From BOG-933 sp037147415 (GTDB lineage: Bacteria; Pseudomonadota; Alphaproteobacteria; Azospirillales; Azospirillaceae): 16,136 nt of DNA. Location of the stretch: NCBI GenBank assembly GCA_037147415.1, contig JBAWVF010000085.1, positions 1 through 16,136 on the forward strand, given 5' to 3'. Shown piece after piece: positions 6,738 to 15,257 of this stretch. Position 1 is the first letter of the stretch. The number at the start of each line of letters is the position of its first letter. The position numbers and the translations under genes are program-made. The notes beneath the pieces were generated by a model. That model was given only the letters and a program-made list of their open reading frames with translations. It was not told the DNA's origin and made no database searches.

Positions 6738-7324
6738 GCCGGCGCACCCCCACCGGAGAAATCGACCGGGCCGATGTTCACCACCGCCCGGCCCGGTCCG
6801 TGACGGTGTCGGTTGATGAACCGGACCGAGCATCCGCGCGGATTCAGCACATTCTGACCGAGCGGACCCGGCGCATGGCGAAAGCAGCCGCGGACCGGAC
6901 CACGGAAAAGACGGTGGCGCTGCTGGTCTGTCGGGTCGGGACTGAACGCTATGCCCTCCCGCTGGCCGAAGTGGTCGAAGTCGCAACACTCGGAACTCTG
7001 GCGCTACCGCCGCGCTCTCCGCCCGCCCTGCTGGGCGCCATGAATTTGCGCGGCGTGATTTATCGAGTCTTCGACCTGGGCCGGTTGATCGCGCTTGAAG
7101 GCAGCGCCGAACCGGGCGGACACGTCGTGATTCTGCGCTCGCGGGGCTTTCCGACCGGCCTGCGAGTCGATCGTGCCGAAGGGATTGTTTCTCTTCCCGG
7201 CGACCGGCTAACCCGAAGTGACGCTGCGGATTGCGGCAACCGTTTCACCGAAAATGTCGTCGATGGCCTTCTTATTCTTGATCCGAATAAGATCAAGGAC
7301 CGGATCGCCGGACAGGGGAAGTAA
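6734..7324 (+). CDS. cheW: CheW-like adaptor with N-terminal extension (second)
   Basis: A 196-residue protein whose CheW domain occupies about residues 60-190, with LLVCRVGTERYALPLAEVVEV, a proline-rich LPPRSPPALLGAMNLRG turn, then VFDLGRLI and LRVDRAEGIVSLP. Before it lies an unusual charged segment of about 55 residues containing ARIQHILTERTRRMAKAA. This resembles the 'IL-x-x-R-A-x-x-L-A' helix I recall in WspD-type CheW proteins. The start is a GTG overlapping the cheR stop (GTGA), so translation is probably coupled. The stop is followed by only four bases before the receptor ATG. It likely tunes receptor-CheA coupling. Confidence 0.88.
   Translation: MSRRTPTGEIDRADVHHRPARSVTVSVDEPDRASARIQHILTERTRRMAKAAADRTTEKTVALLVCRVGTERYALPLAEVVEVATLGTLALPPRSPPALLGAMNLRGVIYRVFDLGRLIALEGSAEPGGHVVILRSRGFPTGLRVDRAEGIVSLPGDRLTRSDAADCGNRFTENVVDGLLILDPNKIKDRIAGQGK
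7315..7321 (+). promoter_or_regulatory. Ribosome binding site fixing the receptor start
   Basis: GGGGAAG lies 7 bases before the ATG at 7329. It supports that start over the in-frame ATG at 7218, which would place 37 unlikely residues inside the preceding cheW gene. This is the only non-overlapping junction in the operon. Confidence 0.65.
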
Positions 7325-7328
7325 AGTC

Positions 7329-9002
7329 ATGAACCTTAATATCGGACAAAGAATTCTCGTTGTCTTCGTCGTATTGCTGCTGTTGCTGGGCGGGACCGGT
7401 TATTATCAGTTGAATGAACTGCGCGATTTGGAAGAGATCAACACGACTGTTGTCTCTCATGATATCAAGATGTTGAACGATATCCAGGATATACATGCCA
7501 CACAGGATGACATGCGCGACTGCCGCAGCCTCTTGATAACCGAGCGTTTATTAAGCAAGGCGGGGATCTCTCGGCCGGACCCCTCACTATATGAAGATAA
7601 ATATCACCAGAATTTTAATATCGTTCTGGAAATCATTCGAAAAATGGTTGCTGACATCGACATGACAGCCCATCAAGCTCGGTCTGATGAAAGAAGCATC
7701 GCCCTTAATAAAATGTTGATTAAGCTTAAAAAGATTGAGGATTATACCAAGAAGGTTCGCACGGAAACCGATATTTTGTTCAAACTGTCATTATCAGATA
7801 TCAATAAAATCAGTGAAGGAATTAATACAGTAAAAGTTATTCGTGATGAAATTGACAAGGATATCGATGAATTAAGGGAATTGGCCGACGGTTTGATTGC
7901 AGCCGGCAATGCTAAAACCACAGACTCCTATAATCATATCAAATTATCCTTTTTGCTGCTGTTTTCCGGCCTGCTGGTCATCAGCCTTGTTCTGGGATTG
8001 GCGCTCCAACGCTCAATCGTCCCTCCCCTGCGCAGCTTTATGGGCATTGTCGAAGCCATCGGCCGCGGCGAACTCGGCGGTGTCGCCACGGTCAAAAGCA
8101 ACGACGAGGTTGGACAGCTTGGCCGCAACCTCAACTTGATGGTGGCCGGCTTGCGCGAGGTTGCAACCCAGACCAAAGCGGCAACCGAGAATCTTAATGC
8201 GGCGACCGCTCAGATACGAGCATCAACTCAGCAACAGTCCGCCGGGGTTGAAGAGCAGTTGGCCGCGGTTCAGGAAACTTCGGCTACGCTCGATGAAATC
8301 ACCCAGTCCGGGGTTCAGATGGCCAAACGTGCCAAGGAGGTCGCCAACTCGGCCGAACAGGCGGTGGCCGCCAGCCATGCCGGGTTGCACGCCGCCGAAG
8401 ACGCGACCCGAGCCATGGACGCGATTCGGGATCAGGCGGAATCGGTCGCTGAAAACATCGTGGTCCTCAGCGAAAAGACCCAGGCGGTCGGCGAAATCAT
8501 CATCACCGTCAACGACATTGCCGAACGTTCGCACCTGTTGGCGCTCAACGCCGCCATCGAAGCGGCCTCGGCCGGCGAGCATGGCCGCAGCTTTGCCGTG
8601 GTGGCCGCTGAAATCAAGAATCTCGCCGACCAGGCAAAAGAAGCAACCGCTCAAGTCCGCACTATTCTCGGCGAGATACAGCGCGGCATCAATTCTTCGG
8701 TGATGCTGACCGAAGAAGCAGTCAAGCGGGTCGCCTACGGCAAAGAGCAAACCGATACCACCCAGCGCACCATTCATGATATGTCCGACAATATTCAGAT
8801 CAGTGTTCAAACCTTTCAGCAAATTGTTGCCGCCACCAACCAGCACCAAATCGGGCTTGAACAGACCATGCAGGCCTTACAGAACATCCGTCAGGCCAGC
8901 AAACAGACAGCAGACAGCACACGGCAACTGGATGGTGCCGCCGCTAACCTCAGCGCTTTGGGCCAGCAACTTGCCCGGGCGGTGAGCGTGTATCGGCTAT
9001 GA
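7329..9002 (+). CDS. mcp: Transmembrane chemoreceptor (methyl-accepting protein)
   Basis: A 557-residue receptor. A first membrane helix spans about residues 9-27. A helical periplasmic domain of about 175 residues resembles four-helix-bundle sensors. A second membrane helix lies at about 205-225, followed by HAMP (about 227-280) and a long signalling coiled coil. The hairpin tip reads ERSHLLALNAAIEAASAGEH (from about residue 398), continuing into FAVVAAEIKNLADQAKEAT. The C-terminus ends SVYRL with no NWETF-type CheR tether. The sensor domain is much more AT-rich than the cytoplasmic part. It is the only receptor in the operon, so it probably provides the dedicated input. The ligand cannot be guessed. 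Its stop overlaps the cheA ATG. Confidence 0.93.
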   Translation: MNLNIGQRILVVFVVLLLLLGGTGYYQLNELRDLEEINTTVVSHDIKMLNDIQDIHATQDDMRDCRSLLITERLLSKAGISRPDPSLYEDKYHQNFNIVLEIIRKMVADIDMTAHQARSDERSIALNKMLIKLKKIEDYTKKVRTETDILFKLSLSDINKISEGINTVKVIRDEIDKDIDELRELADGLIAAGNAKTTDSYNHIKLSFLLLFSGLLVISLVLGLALQRSIVPPLRSFMGIVEAIGRGELGGVATVKSNDEVGQLGRNLNLMVAGLREVATQTKAATENLNAATAQIRASTQQQSAGVEEQLAAVQETSATLDEITQSGVQMAKRAKEVANSAEQAVAASHAGLHAAEDATRAMDAIRDQAESVAENIVVLSEKTQAVGEIIITVNDIAERSHLLALNAAIEAASAGEHGRSFAVVAAEIKNLADQAKEATAQVRTILGEIQRGINSSVMLTEEAVKRVAYGKEQTDTTQRTIHDMSDNIQISVQTFQQIVAATNQHQIGLEQTMQALQNIRQASKQTADSTRQLDGAAANLSALGQQLARAVSVYRL

Positions 9003-11275
9003 AGGATATCCGCCAGCGCCTGCTGGCCGCATTCGATATCGAATATCGCGAACATCTGACAGCGATTCGTCAGATGCTGCCGGCTGGAACCCAGACCGGA
9101 TCAGAAGAGGACGCTCCGGTCACGACCGCTGCTACCCTGGCTGAGATCGTCCGCCGGGCGCACAGCCTGAAGGGGGCGGCCCGGGCCGTCGATTTGCGTG
9201 CGGTTGAAATGCTGGCGCACCGTCTCGAATCGCTGCTGGTTTTGGTGCAAAAAGGGGATGCGGCCCTTGACGCAATCAGCCGGCCGGTGATCCACCAAGC
9301 GCTTGATCAGATTGAAGATTTGGTGGTTTCTGCGGCAAATCCCGCTGCTCCGGTCGTGGTCCCCGACCTCTCCGCACTCGACCGCCTGCTCGACCGCGAT
9401 GCGCCGAAGCCGGGACCCGTGCCGCCGGAAGAGCCGCCCGTGAAAGCCCCCGACGGACTCAAACCGTCCGAGCCGCCACCGGAACCGGAGCCTCCCGCCC
9501 GCCCGGAGACCGTACGAGGCGAGGAAATGATGCGGGTCGATGCCACCAGCCTCGACCAGCTTTTGCAATCAAGCGGTCGGCTTTCCGCGGAAATATCTCG
9601 AAACAGCGGCAGAAGCAGCGATATTCGCCGGATTCATCGTGAGTTGAACGACGCACTGCACGATTGGGGGCGCTTCCGCAAGGTTTTCAGCCGCCAAATC
9701 CGTCAACTTGCCGTAAACCCGGCCTATGGACGGATTGCGACCCAGCTTGAAGCCATGGAGACCCGAATCACGGCGGTTGCCCGCAGCGTCGATCGGGTGG
9801 CCAAGACCTCGGAACAGGGCTCGAAGACGCTAGCGCAACTCGCCGAGCACCTCCAGAATGACGTGCAGCATGTCCGCACCATTCCCGCTGAGCATGTCTT
9901 CGGTGGATTTCGTAAAATGGTGCGCGATATTGCCCGCGAACACGGTAAACAGGTTGTAGTTCAGGTTAGCGGTTTGGGGGTTGAAGTCGACCGCCTGATT
10001 CTTCAACAACTTAAAGACCCGGTGATGCATGTGCTGCGCAATGCGGTCAGCCATGGCATAGAGACGCCGGCCGAGCGCATCGCTTGCGGCAAACCGCCGG
10101 AGGCCCGAATCGGCCTTGTTCTGACCGCTACCGGGGGAAGACTGACAATACTGGTTGCCGATGACGGGCGCGGCCTGGATTACCACCAAATCGCCGAGGT
10201 TGCGGTAGCACACGGCTTGATGAGCACAGAAGAAGCCGCCGCGGCTCCGCCCGAAACACTGGCGCGGTTACTGTTAAGGCCGGGCTTTTCGACGACGACG
10301 GCGGTCGACACCTTGTCCGGCCGGGGCGTCGGCCTGTCGGTACTTCATGAGGCGGTCGGTCGGCTCCACGGTGTTATCGATATCCGCCCGGCTCCCGGCA
10401 CCGGAACAACGCCGATCGCCGGAACGGTGGTTGAAATTATAACGCCATTAACCGTTTCACGACAACACCTTCTGCTGGTCGGTTGTGGCGGCCAAACCTG
10501 GGGCATTCCCGGTTTCACGGTTGAATGCCTGCTTCATATTAAACCGGAACAAATCGTTACGGTTGAAGATCGCCCGGTAATTGTTCTTGAAAGCCGCGTG
10601 GTGCCGGTGATGACGTTACGCCGGGCCATCGGCATCAATGAGGACATGAACCCAGGATCAACTCTATCAGCGGTCGTGGTTCGAGTCGCCGGACGCCGTC
10701 TTGCCCTGACCGTCGACGAATTGCTCCAGGTGCGCGACTGTTTGATCAGCGACCCCGTAAAAGGGGCCGATCGTTCGGTCATGGGCACCATTTTACTTGA
10801 TAGCGGCGAGATTGCTTTTGTCTTGGACCCGGCCGTCCTTTTTGAAATTCAGGCGGCCGGCAACATCGGTGGTACGTTCAAATCAGCGGCCCGAGTGGCA
10901 ACTCCGCCGGCCGCACGCACAATCTTAGTGGTTGATGATTCCGTAACCACCCGCACGCTGGAAAAAAGCATCCTCGAGGCCCGGGGCTTCCGTGTCCGAT
11001 TGGCCGTGGATGGCATTGATGCTCTGGCTGAATTACGGCAAAACCCGGTTGATCTGGTGATCAGTGATATTGAAATGCCACGGATGAACGGTTTGATTTT
11101 ACTGGAGGCGATCAAACAGGACAGCACATTACAAAAGATTCCGGTTATTCTGGTCACTTCACACAGCAATCCCGAAGACGTTCAGCGTGGGCTTAATCTG
11201 GGCGCTGATGCCTATATTGTCAAACAACGCTTCGACCAGCATGAACTTCTTGATGCGATTGAGCAATTGTTATGA
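8999..11275 (+). CDS. cheA: CheA histidine kinase with C-terminal receiver
   Basis: A 758-residue hybrid CheA. The N-terminal HPt carries H55 in RRAHSLKGAARA. A proline-rich linker (about 125-175) precedes a dimerisation region. The ATPase domain shows HVLRNAVSHGIE (N348), ADDGRGLD and LSGRGVGLSV. A CheW-like domain follows (about 480-625). The last ~115 residues are a receiver with ILVVDD (D646, D647), phospho-acceptor D690 in VISDIEMPRMNG, and VKQRF in place of the common KP. No separate P2 domain is evident. This layout matches WspE and CheA3 of Rhodospirillum centenum. In those systems the fused receiver modulates or sinks phosphate, and the signal goes to a separate response regulator or kinase. 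It overlaps cheB by four bases. Confidence 0.93.
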   Translation: MKDIRQRLLAAFDIEYREHLTAIRQMLPAGTQTGSEEDAPVTTAATLAEIVRRAHSLKGAARAVDLRAVEMLAHRLESLLVLVQKGDAALDAISRPVIHQALDQIEDLVVSAANPAAPVVVPDLSALDRLLDRDAPKPGPVPPEEPPVKAPDGLKPSEPPPEPEPPARPETVRGEEMMRVDATSLDQLLQSSGRLSAEISRNSGRSSDIRRIHRELNDALHDWGRFRKVFSRQIRQLAVNPAYGRIATQLEAMETRITAVARSVDRVAKTSEQGSKTLAQLAEHLQNDVQHVRTIPAEHVFGGFRKMVRDIAREHGKQVVVQVSGLGVEVDRLILQQLKDPVMHVLRNAVSHGIETPAERIACGKPPEARIGLVLTATGGRLTILVADDGRGLDYHQIAEVAVAHGLMSTEEAAAAPPETLARLLLRPGFSTTTAVDTLSGRGVGLSVLHEAVGRLHGVIDIRPAPGTGTTPIAGTVVEIITPLTVSRQHLLLVGCGGQTWGIPGFTVECLLHIKPEQIVTVEDRPVIVLESRVVPVMTLRRAIGINEDMNPGSTLSAVVVRVAGRRLALTVDELLQVRDCLISDPVKGADRSVMGTILLDSGEIAFVLDPAVLFEIQAAGNIGGTFKSAARVATPPAARTILVVDDSVTTRTLEKSILEARGFRVRLAVDGIDALAELRQNPVDLVISDIEMPRMNGLILLEAIKQDSTLQKIPVILVTSHSNPEDVQRGLNLGADAYIVKQRFDQHELLDAIEQLL

Positions 11276-12348
11276 GATCCGCTAAAAAAGTCCGAGTGAT
11301 GATTGTCGAGGATTCGCTGGTCGTCCGCACGGCACTTGAATACATCATCGAACGTCACCCCCGCTTGACTTTGGCCGGGACCGCCACCAGCGGCGAGCAA
11401 GCGCTGGCCATGCTGGAGCGGACTGCGCCCGACGTAATTTCGATGGATATTCGCCTGCCGGGAATCAACGGGCTTGAAACCACCCGGCGCATCATGAGTG
11501 AACGACCGACCCCGATAGTAGTCATTTCTTCAGCAATCGAAGATGACTCTCTTAATATATCAATGAATGCATTACGGGCCGGGGCCTTGAGCGTTGTCGA
11601 AAAACCGGTCGGCACTACTCATGCTGATTATGAACTGCTGGCTAACCATATTTGCACTCAACTCTATATTATGAGTGAAGTTAGAGTCGTTCGTCAGCGA
11701 TTCCATGCGTCTCGTGAAACTGTAGCGATCCAAACACCGATCGTCGAACCGCTTGTAACCGGAGTCAGCAATCCTTATCAAATTCTGGGGCTTGTCGCCT
11801 CCACTGGTGGCCCGAATGCTCTGGTCAAAGTGTTAAGCAGCTTGCCTCCTGATTTTCCTCTGCCGATCTGTTTGGTTCAGCATATCGGGGCTGATTTTAT
11901 TGCCGGATTCGCCTCATGGCTGGATGGATTGGTTCCTTTTTCCGTTAATCTGGCCGTGGAAGGAGAAATTCCTGCTCGGGGTCGCGTTTACGTTGCCCCC
12001 GCCGAGCATCACCTTCGGGTCGGTCTCAATGGGCTTCAACTTAGCCGCACACCGCCGGTAAGCCACCAGCGACCTTCGGGAACCGTACTATTGTCAAGCA
12101 TTGCAGCAGCTTACGGTTCACGCGCCATCGGCGTGCTCCTGACCGGCATGGGCGATGACGGCGCTTCCGGGCTGTTAGCAATGCGTCAAGCCGGCGGTTT
12201 CACCATCGCCGAAGATGCAACGACCGCCGTGGTTTACGGTATGCCGGCAATAGCGGTTCAATTGGGAGCTGTATTGGCCGAGTTACCTTTGGACGCGATC
12301 GCCCGGAAACTGGTACAATTGGTTAAATTATCAGCGAGAGTAACGTGA
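11272..12348 (+). CDS. cheB: CheB methylesterase
   Basis: A 358-residue receptor methylesterase/deamidase with a regulatory receiver and a catalytic domain, the usual length. The receiver has VMIVEDS, phospho-acceptor D59 in VISMDIRLPGINGLE, and VEKP. The catalytic domain carries the expected triad: S177 in ASTGGP, H204 in VQHIG, and D296 in GMGDDGA. It removes methyl groups added by the CheR of the same operon, so the receptor should be subject to adaptation. The ATG overlaps the cheA stop (ATGA). The stop overlaps the GTG start of the hybrid kinase gene. All key residues are present and nothing suggests inactivity. Confidence 0.95.
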   Translation: MRSAKKVRVMIVEDSLVVRTALEYIIERHPRLTLAGTATSGEQALAMLERTAPDVISMDIRLPGINGLETTRRIMSERPTPIVVISSAIEDDSLNISMNALRAGALSVVEKPVGTTHADYELLANHICTQLYIMSEVRVVRQRFHASRETVAIQTPIVEPLVTGVSNPYQILGLVASTGGPNALVKVLSSLPPDFPLPICLVQHIGADFIAGFASWLDGLVPFSVNLAVEGEIPARGRVYVAPAEHHLRVGLNGLQLSRTPPVSHQRPSGTVLLSSIAAAYGSRAIGVLLTGMGDDGASGLLAMRQAGGFTIAEDATTAVVYGMPAIAVQLGAVLAELPLDAIARKLVQLVKLSARVT

Positions 12349-15257
12349 TCCCAGCTCCGCCCCGCTTTATGATTGTTGAGGATTCTCGAACGCAGGCACT
12401 GCAATTGCAATTTCTGCTCGAAGAACAGGGCTGGGTTGCCGACTGCTATTATTCGGCGGAGGATGCACTTGATCAGCTTCATGTCTCTTTACCTGATCTG
12501 ATCATTGTGGATTACCGGCTACCGCGTATGAATGGTGATGAGTTCGCGCGCCAAATTAGAATGACACTACGAACCCGAGAACTTCCGTTATTGATGCTGA
12601 CCGATGCAACCGGAAGTGAAACCGAACGGATCGGACTGGAAAGCGGCGCCGATGCCTATGTGGCGAAATCCGCCGATACCGATGTTTTATTAATGCGTAT
12701 CAATGCGTTGCTGCGTAAATCTCCGGGCCGGGGCAGCATCGCAGGTATCGAATCATCGCCAAAACGCTCGCGCTTACTGATCGTCGATGACAGCCACACT
12801 TATCTTGAATATCTCCGCGGTCATCTGGAACAGGACGGCTACGATGTAATTGCCGTCGATAACAGTGCTAAAGCTTTAAAAATTATCGAAGATGAGAACT
12901 TTGATTGTCTGGTCATCGACCTGATCATGCCCGACATGAGCGGAACGGAACTGTGTTTTAAGTTAGACGCTTTACGGAGAAAACGGGATCGATTGTTCCA
13001 GATCGTGATGCTAACCAGCCGTGAAACGAAGGAAGACATGATGCGCGGCCTGGAAGCCGGCGCGGATGACTTTGTCGGTAAATCCGGTGATATTGAGATT
13101 ATTCGGGCGCGGATTCGGGCCTTATTACGTCGTAAATCACTTCATGATGAAAATCGTCGCATCATGGACGAATTCCTGAATAAGGAACTGGAGCTGACCA
13201 GAACTCGGCGAGACATGGAAGTCTCCGAAGCTCGTGCCGGTCTGGTCGAAGAATTGCATCGTGCAAATCATGAATTAGAATCATCAAATGCTATCTTGAG
13301 AGAAACTCAACTTGAACTAACCAGAGCTAAAGAACAGGCCGAAACAGCTAACCGGGCAAAATCAGAATTCTTAGCCCACATGAGTCATGAAATACGGACA
13401 CCGATTAATGGTATTATTGGGATGAATGCTTTAATGCTGGTAACTGATCTTAATTCTGAACAACGAGAATACGCAGAAGGCGTGCGTGATTCCGCCGCAG
13501 TACTGCGAAGCATTCTAAATGATATTCTTGATATTTCAAAACTTGAAGCCGGTCAAGTCGATTTAGAGGCAATTCCATTCCGGATCGGTGATGTTCTCGA
13601 ATCTGTTATTCAGTTAATGGCCTTAAAAGCAACAGAAAAACGAATTGAAGTCGTTTATAATGTAGAGCCGGCGCTCGAACGAGACTTTCTCGGAGACCCG
13701 ACCAGAATTAGACAGATATTTCTTAATTTAATTGATAATGCAATTAAATTTACTGAGGCTGGAGGAATTATAGTAAATATTTACTCAAGAACAGTGTCGG
13801 ATACCCTTACAGAGGTGGAATGCCAAGTAACTGATACCGGTATCGGCATGAATGAAGCGACAGCACAAAGACTTTTTGTCAAGTTTACGCAGGCTGACAG
13901 TTCGATAACCCGTCGTTTCGGCGGCACCGGGCTAGGGTTGGCTATTTGTAAGCAACTTGTTGAATTAATGGGCGGAAGCATCGGTGCTACCGGCGTTCCT
14001 GATGGTGGAAGTACATTCTGGTTTAAAATTTCTTTAAAACCAATTGGAGAAATAGTAATTGATTCACACTACCGAAACATTTTTTCTGGCAGGACCATTC
14101 TTGTTATTGATAATTTTCATTTTTCTCGTCAAAATCTATTAATTCAGCTTCAAGAAATTGGAGTTAATGTTGAAACAGCTGCAAGCATTGTACAGAAAAA
14201 TGGACTTGGTCCGCCGTTCGATGTTATTTTAATTGATCAGACATTGCCAGATACTGATTATTTTGTTCTACCCGCACAATTACGTGAAAGACCAAGGGCC
14301 AAAGACGCAAAATTACTGTTACTACTGCCAATTGGTACGGCGCGTGGAGCCAACTGGCAAGGCGCCGGATTCGATGGCGTCATCATCAAGTCCGGTTCCC
14401 GCCGAACCATGTATCAAGGACTGGCAGCCGCATTAAATCTATCGGAGCAACAGGAAACAACACCGCATCAAGAACAAATTAAGACCAAGATTTCCGGTAA
14501 TGGCAAAAAGATTCTATTAGTTGAAGACAACTTAGTTAATCAGCGCGTAGCAAGTCTTATGCTAACTAATATCGGCTACAACGTTGATATTTCTGCTAAT
14601 GGGAGAGAAGCGGTTGATAGTGTTAAACGAACTAATTATAATTTAGTATTAATGGACATACAAATGCCCGAACTCGATGGTTTGGAAGCAACAAGACTCA
14701 TTCGCGGTCTTCCATATAATAAATCAACAGTTCCAATTATTGCCATGACAGCAAATGCATTCAGTGGCGCTGAACGAGAGTATCTTGATGCCGGCATGAA
14801 TGATTATGTTTCAAAACCGATAGATCCACAGACATTTCTTACAAAAGTTGCTATCTGGTCAAAAGATAGTTTAAATCATGATAAACATGACCAACCTGCA
14901 CTTGAACCAGGGTCTGATTTCAATGAAGATTATATCCTTAGATTGAAGGGAAATGTTAGCCCCACTGACTTCATTGATATACTTCATGAATTTTTAAATG
15001 ACGCGACCAGCCGTATGCAGCGCATTTCTGTTGCGGCCGCCGACTCAAACCTGTCCTGTTTATCAAAAGAGGCTCATGATCTTATCAGTACCTCTGGAAA
15101 CTTTGGCTGCAACAGACTGGTTACTCTCGGCAGAAGTATTCGCACTGCCTGCAAAAATGGTAAGGCAGACGAGGCAAGGCGGCTGACGGAAGAGTTGCAG
15201 GAGGCATCGAGCCGGGTCCGGGCGATGTTGAAACACAGATTTCTTGAACGGGATTGA
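12345..15257 (+). CDS. Multi-receiver hybrid histidine kinase, CheS3-like
   Basis: A soluble 970-residue kinase. Order: REC1 (about 8-125; acceptor D56), REC2 (about 143-268; D192), a coiled coil (about 275-340), HisKA with H348 in MSHEIRTP, and HATPase with N-box N465 and RRFGGTGLGLAI. It continues with a degenerate REC3 (about 582-700; D631 kept, but IDN replaces the acidic pair), REC4 (about 720-840; D771 in VLMDIQMPELDG) and a C-terminal HPt with H911 in EAHDLISTSGNFG. No membrane or PAS domain is seen, so input is probably phosphate onto REC1/REC2 from the operon's CheA. The paired N-terminal receivers recall CheS3 of the R. centenum Che3 (cyst) pathway. Base composition is mosaic, falling to about 23% GC at 14101-14160. 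GTG start overlaps the cheB stop. The partner of the HPt is not in the window. Confidence 0.93.
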   Translation: MIPAPPRFMIVEDSRTQALQLQFLLEEQGWVADCYYSAEDALDQLHVSLPDLIIVDYRLPRMNGDEFARQIRMTLRTRELPLLMLTDATGSETERIGLESGADAYVAKSADTDVLLMRINALLRKSPGRGSIAGIESSPKRSRLLIVDDSHTYLEYLRGHLEQDGYDVIAVDNSAKALKIIEDENFDCLVIDLIMPDMSGTELCFKLDALRRKRDRLFQIVMLTSRETKEDMMRGLEAGADDFVGKSGDIEIIRARIRALLRRKSLHDENRRIMDEFLNKELELTRTRRDMEVSEARAGLVEELHRANHELESSNAILRETQLELTRAKEQAETANRAKSEFLAHMSHEIRTPINGIIGMNALMLVTDLNSEQREYAEGVRDSAAVLRSILNDILDISKLEAGQVDLEAIPFRIGDVLESVIQLMALKATEKRIEVVYNVEPALERDFLGDPTRIRQIFLNLIDNAIKFTEAGGIIVNIYSRTVSDTLTEVECQVTDTGIGMNEATAQRLFVKFTQADSSITRRFGGTGLGLAICKQLVELMGGSIGATGVPDGGSTFWFKISLKPIGEIVIDSHYRNIFSGRTILVIDNFHFSRQNLLIQLQEIGVNVETAASIVQKNGLGPPFDVILIDQTLPDTDYFVLPAQLRERPRAKDAKLLLLLPIGTARGANWQGAGFDGVIIKSGSRRTMYQGLAAALNLSEQQETTPHQEQIKTKISGNGKKILLVEDNLVNQRVASLMLTNIGYNVDISANGREAVDSVKRTNYNLVLMDIQMPELDGLEATRLIRGLPYNKSTVPIIAMTANAFSGAEREYLDAGMNDYVSKPIDPQTFLTKVAIWSKDSLNHDKHDQPALEPGSDFNEDYILRLKGNVSPTDFIDILHEFLNDATSRMQRISVAAADSNLSCLSKEAHDLISTSGNFGCNRLVTLGRSIRTACKNGKADEARRLTEELQEASSRVRAMLKHRFLERD

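Noticed and set aside
7218..7328. In-frame upstream extension of the chemoreceptor from an ATG at 7218
   Set aside because: It lies inside the second cheW gene and encodes a non-receptor-like stretch. The ATG at 7329 has a good ribosome site and directly precedes the first membrane helix.
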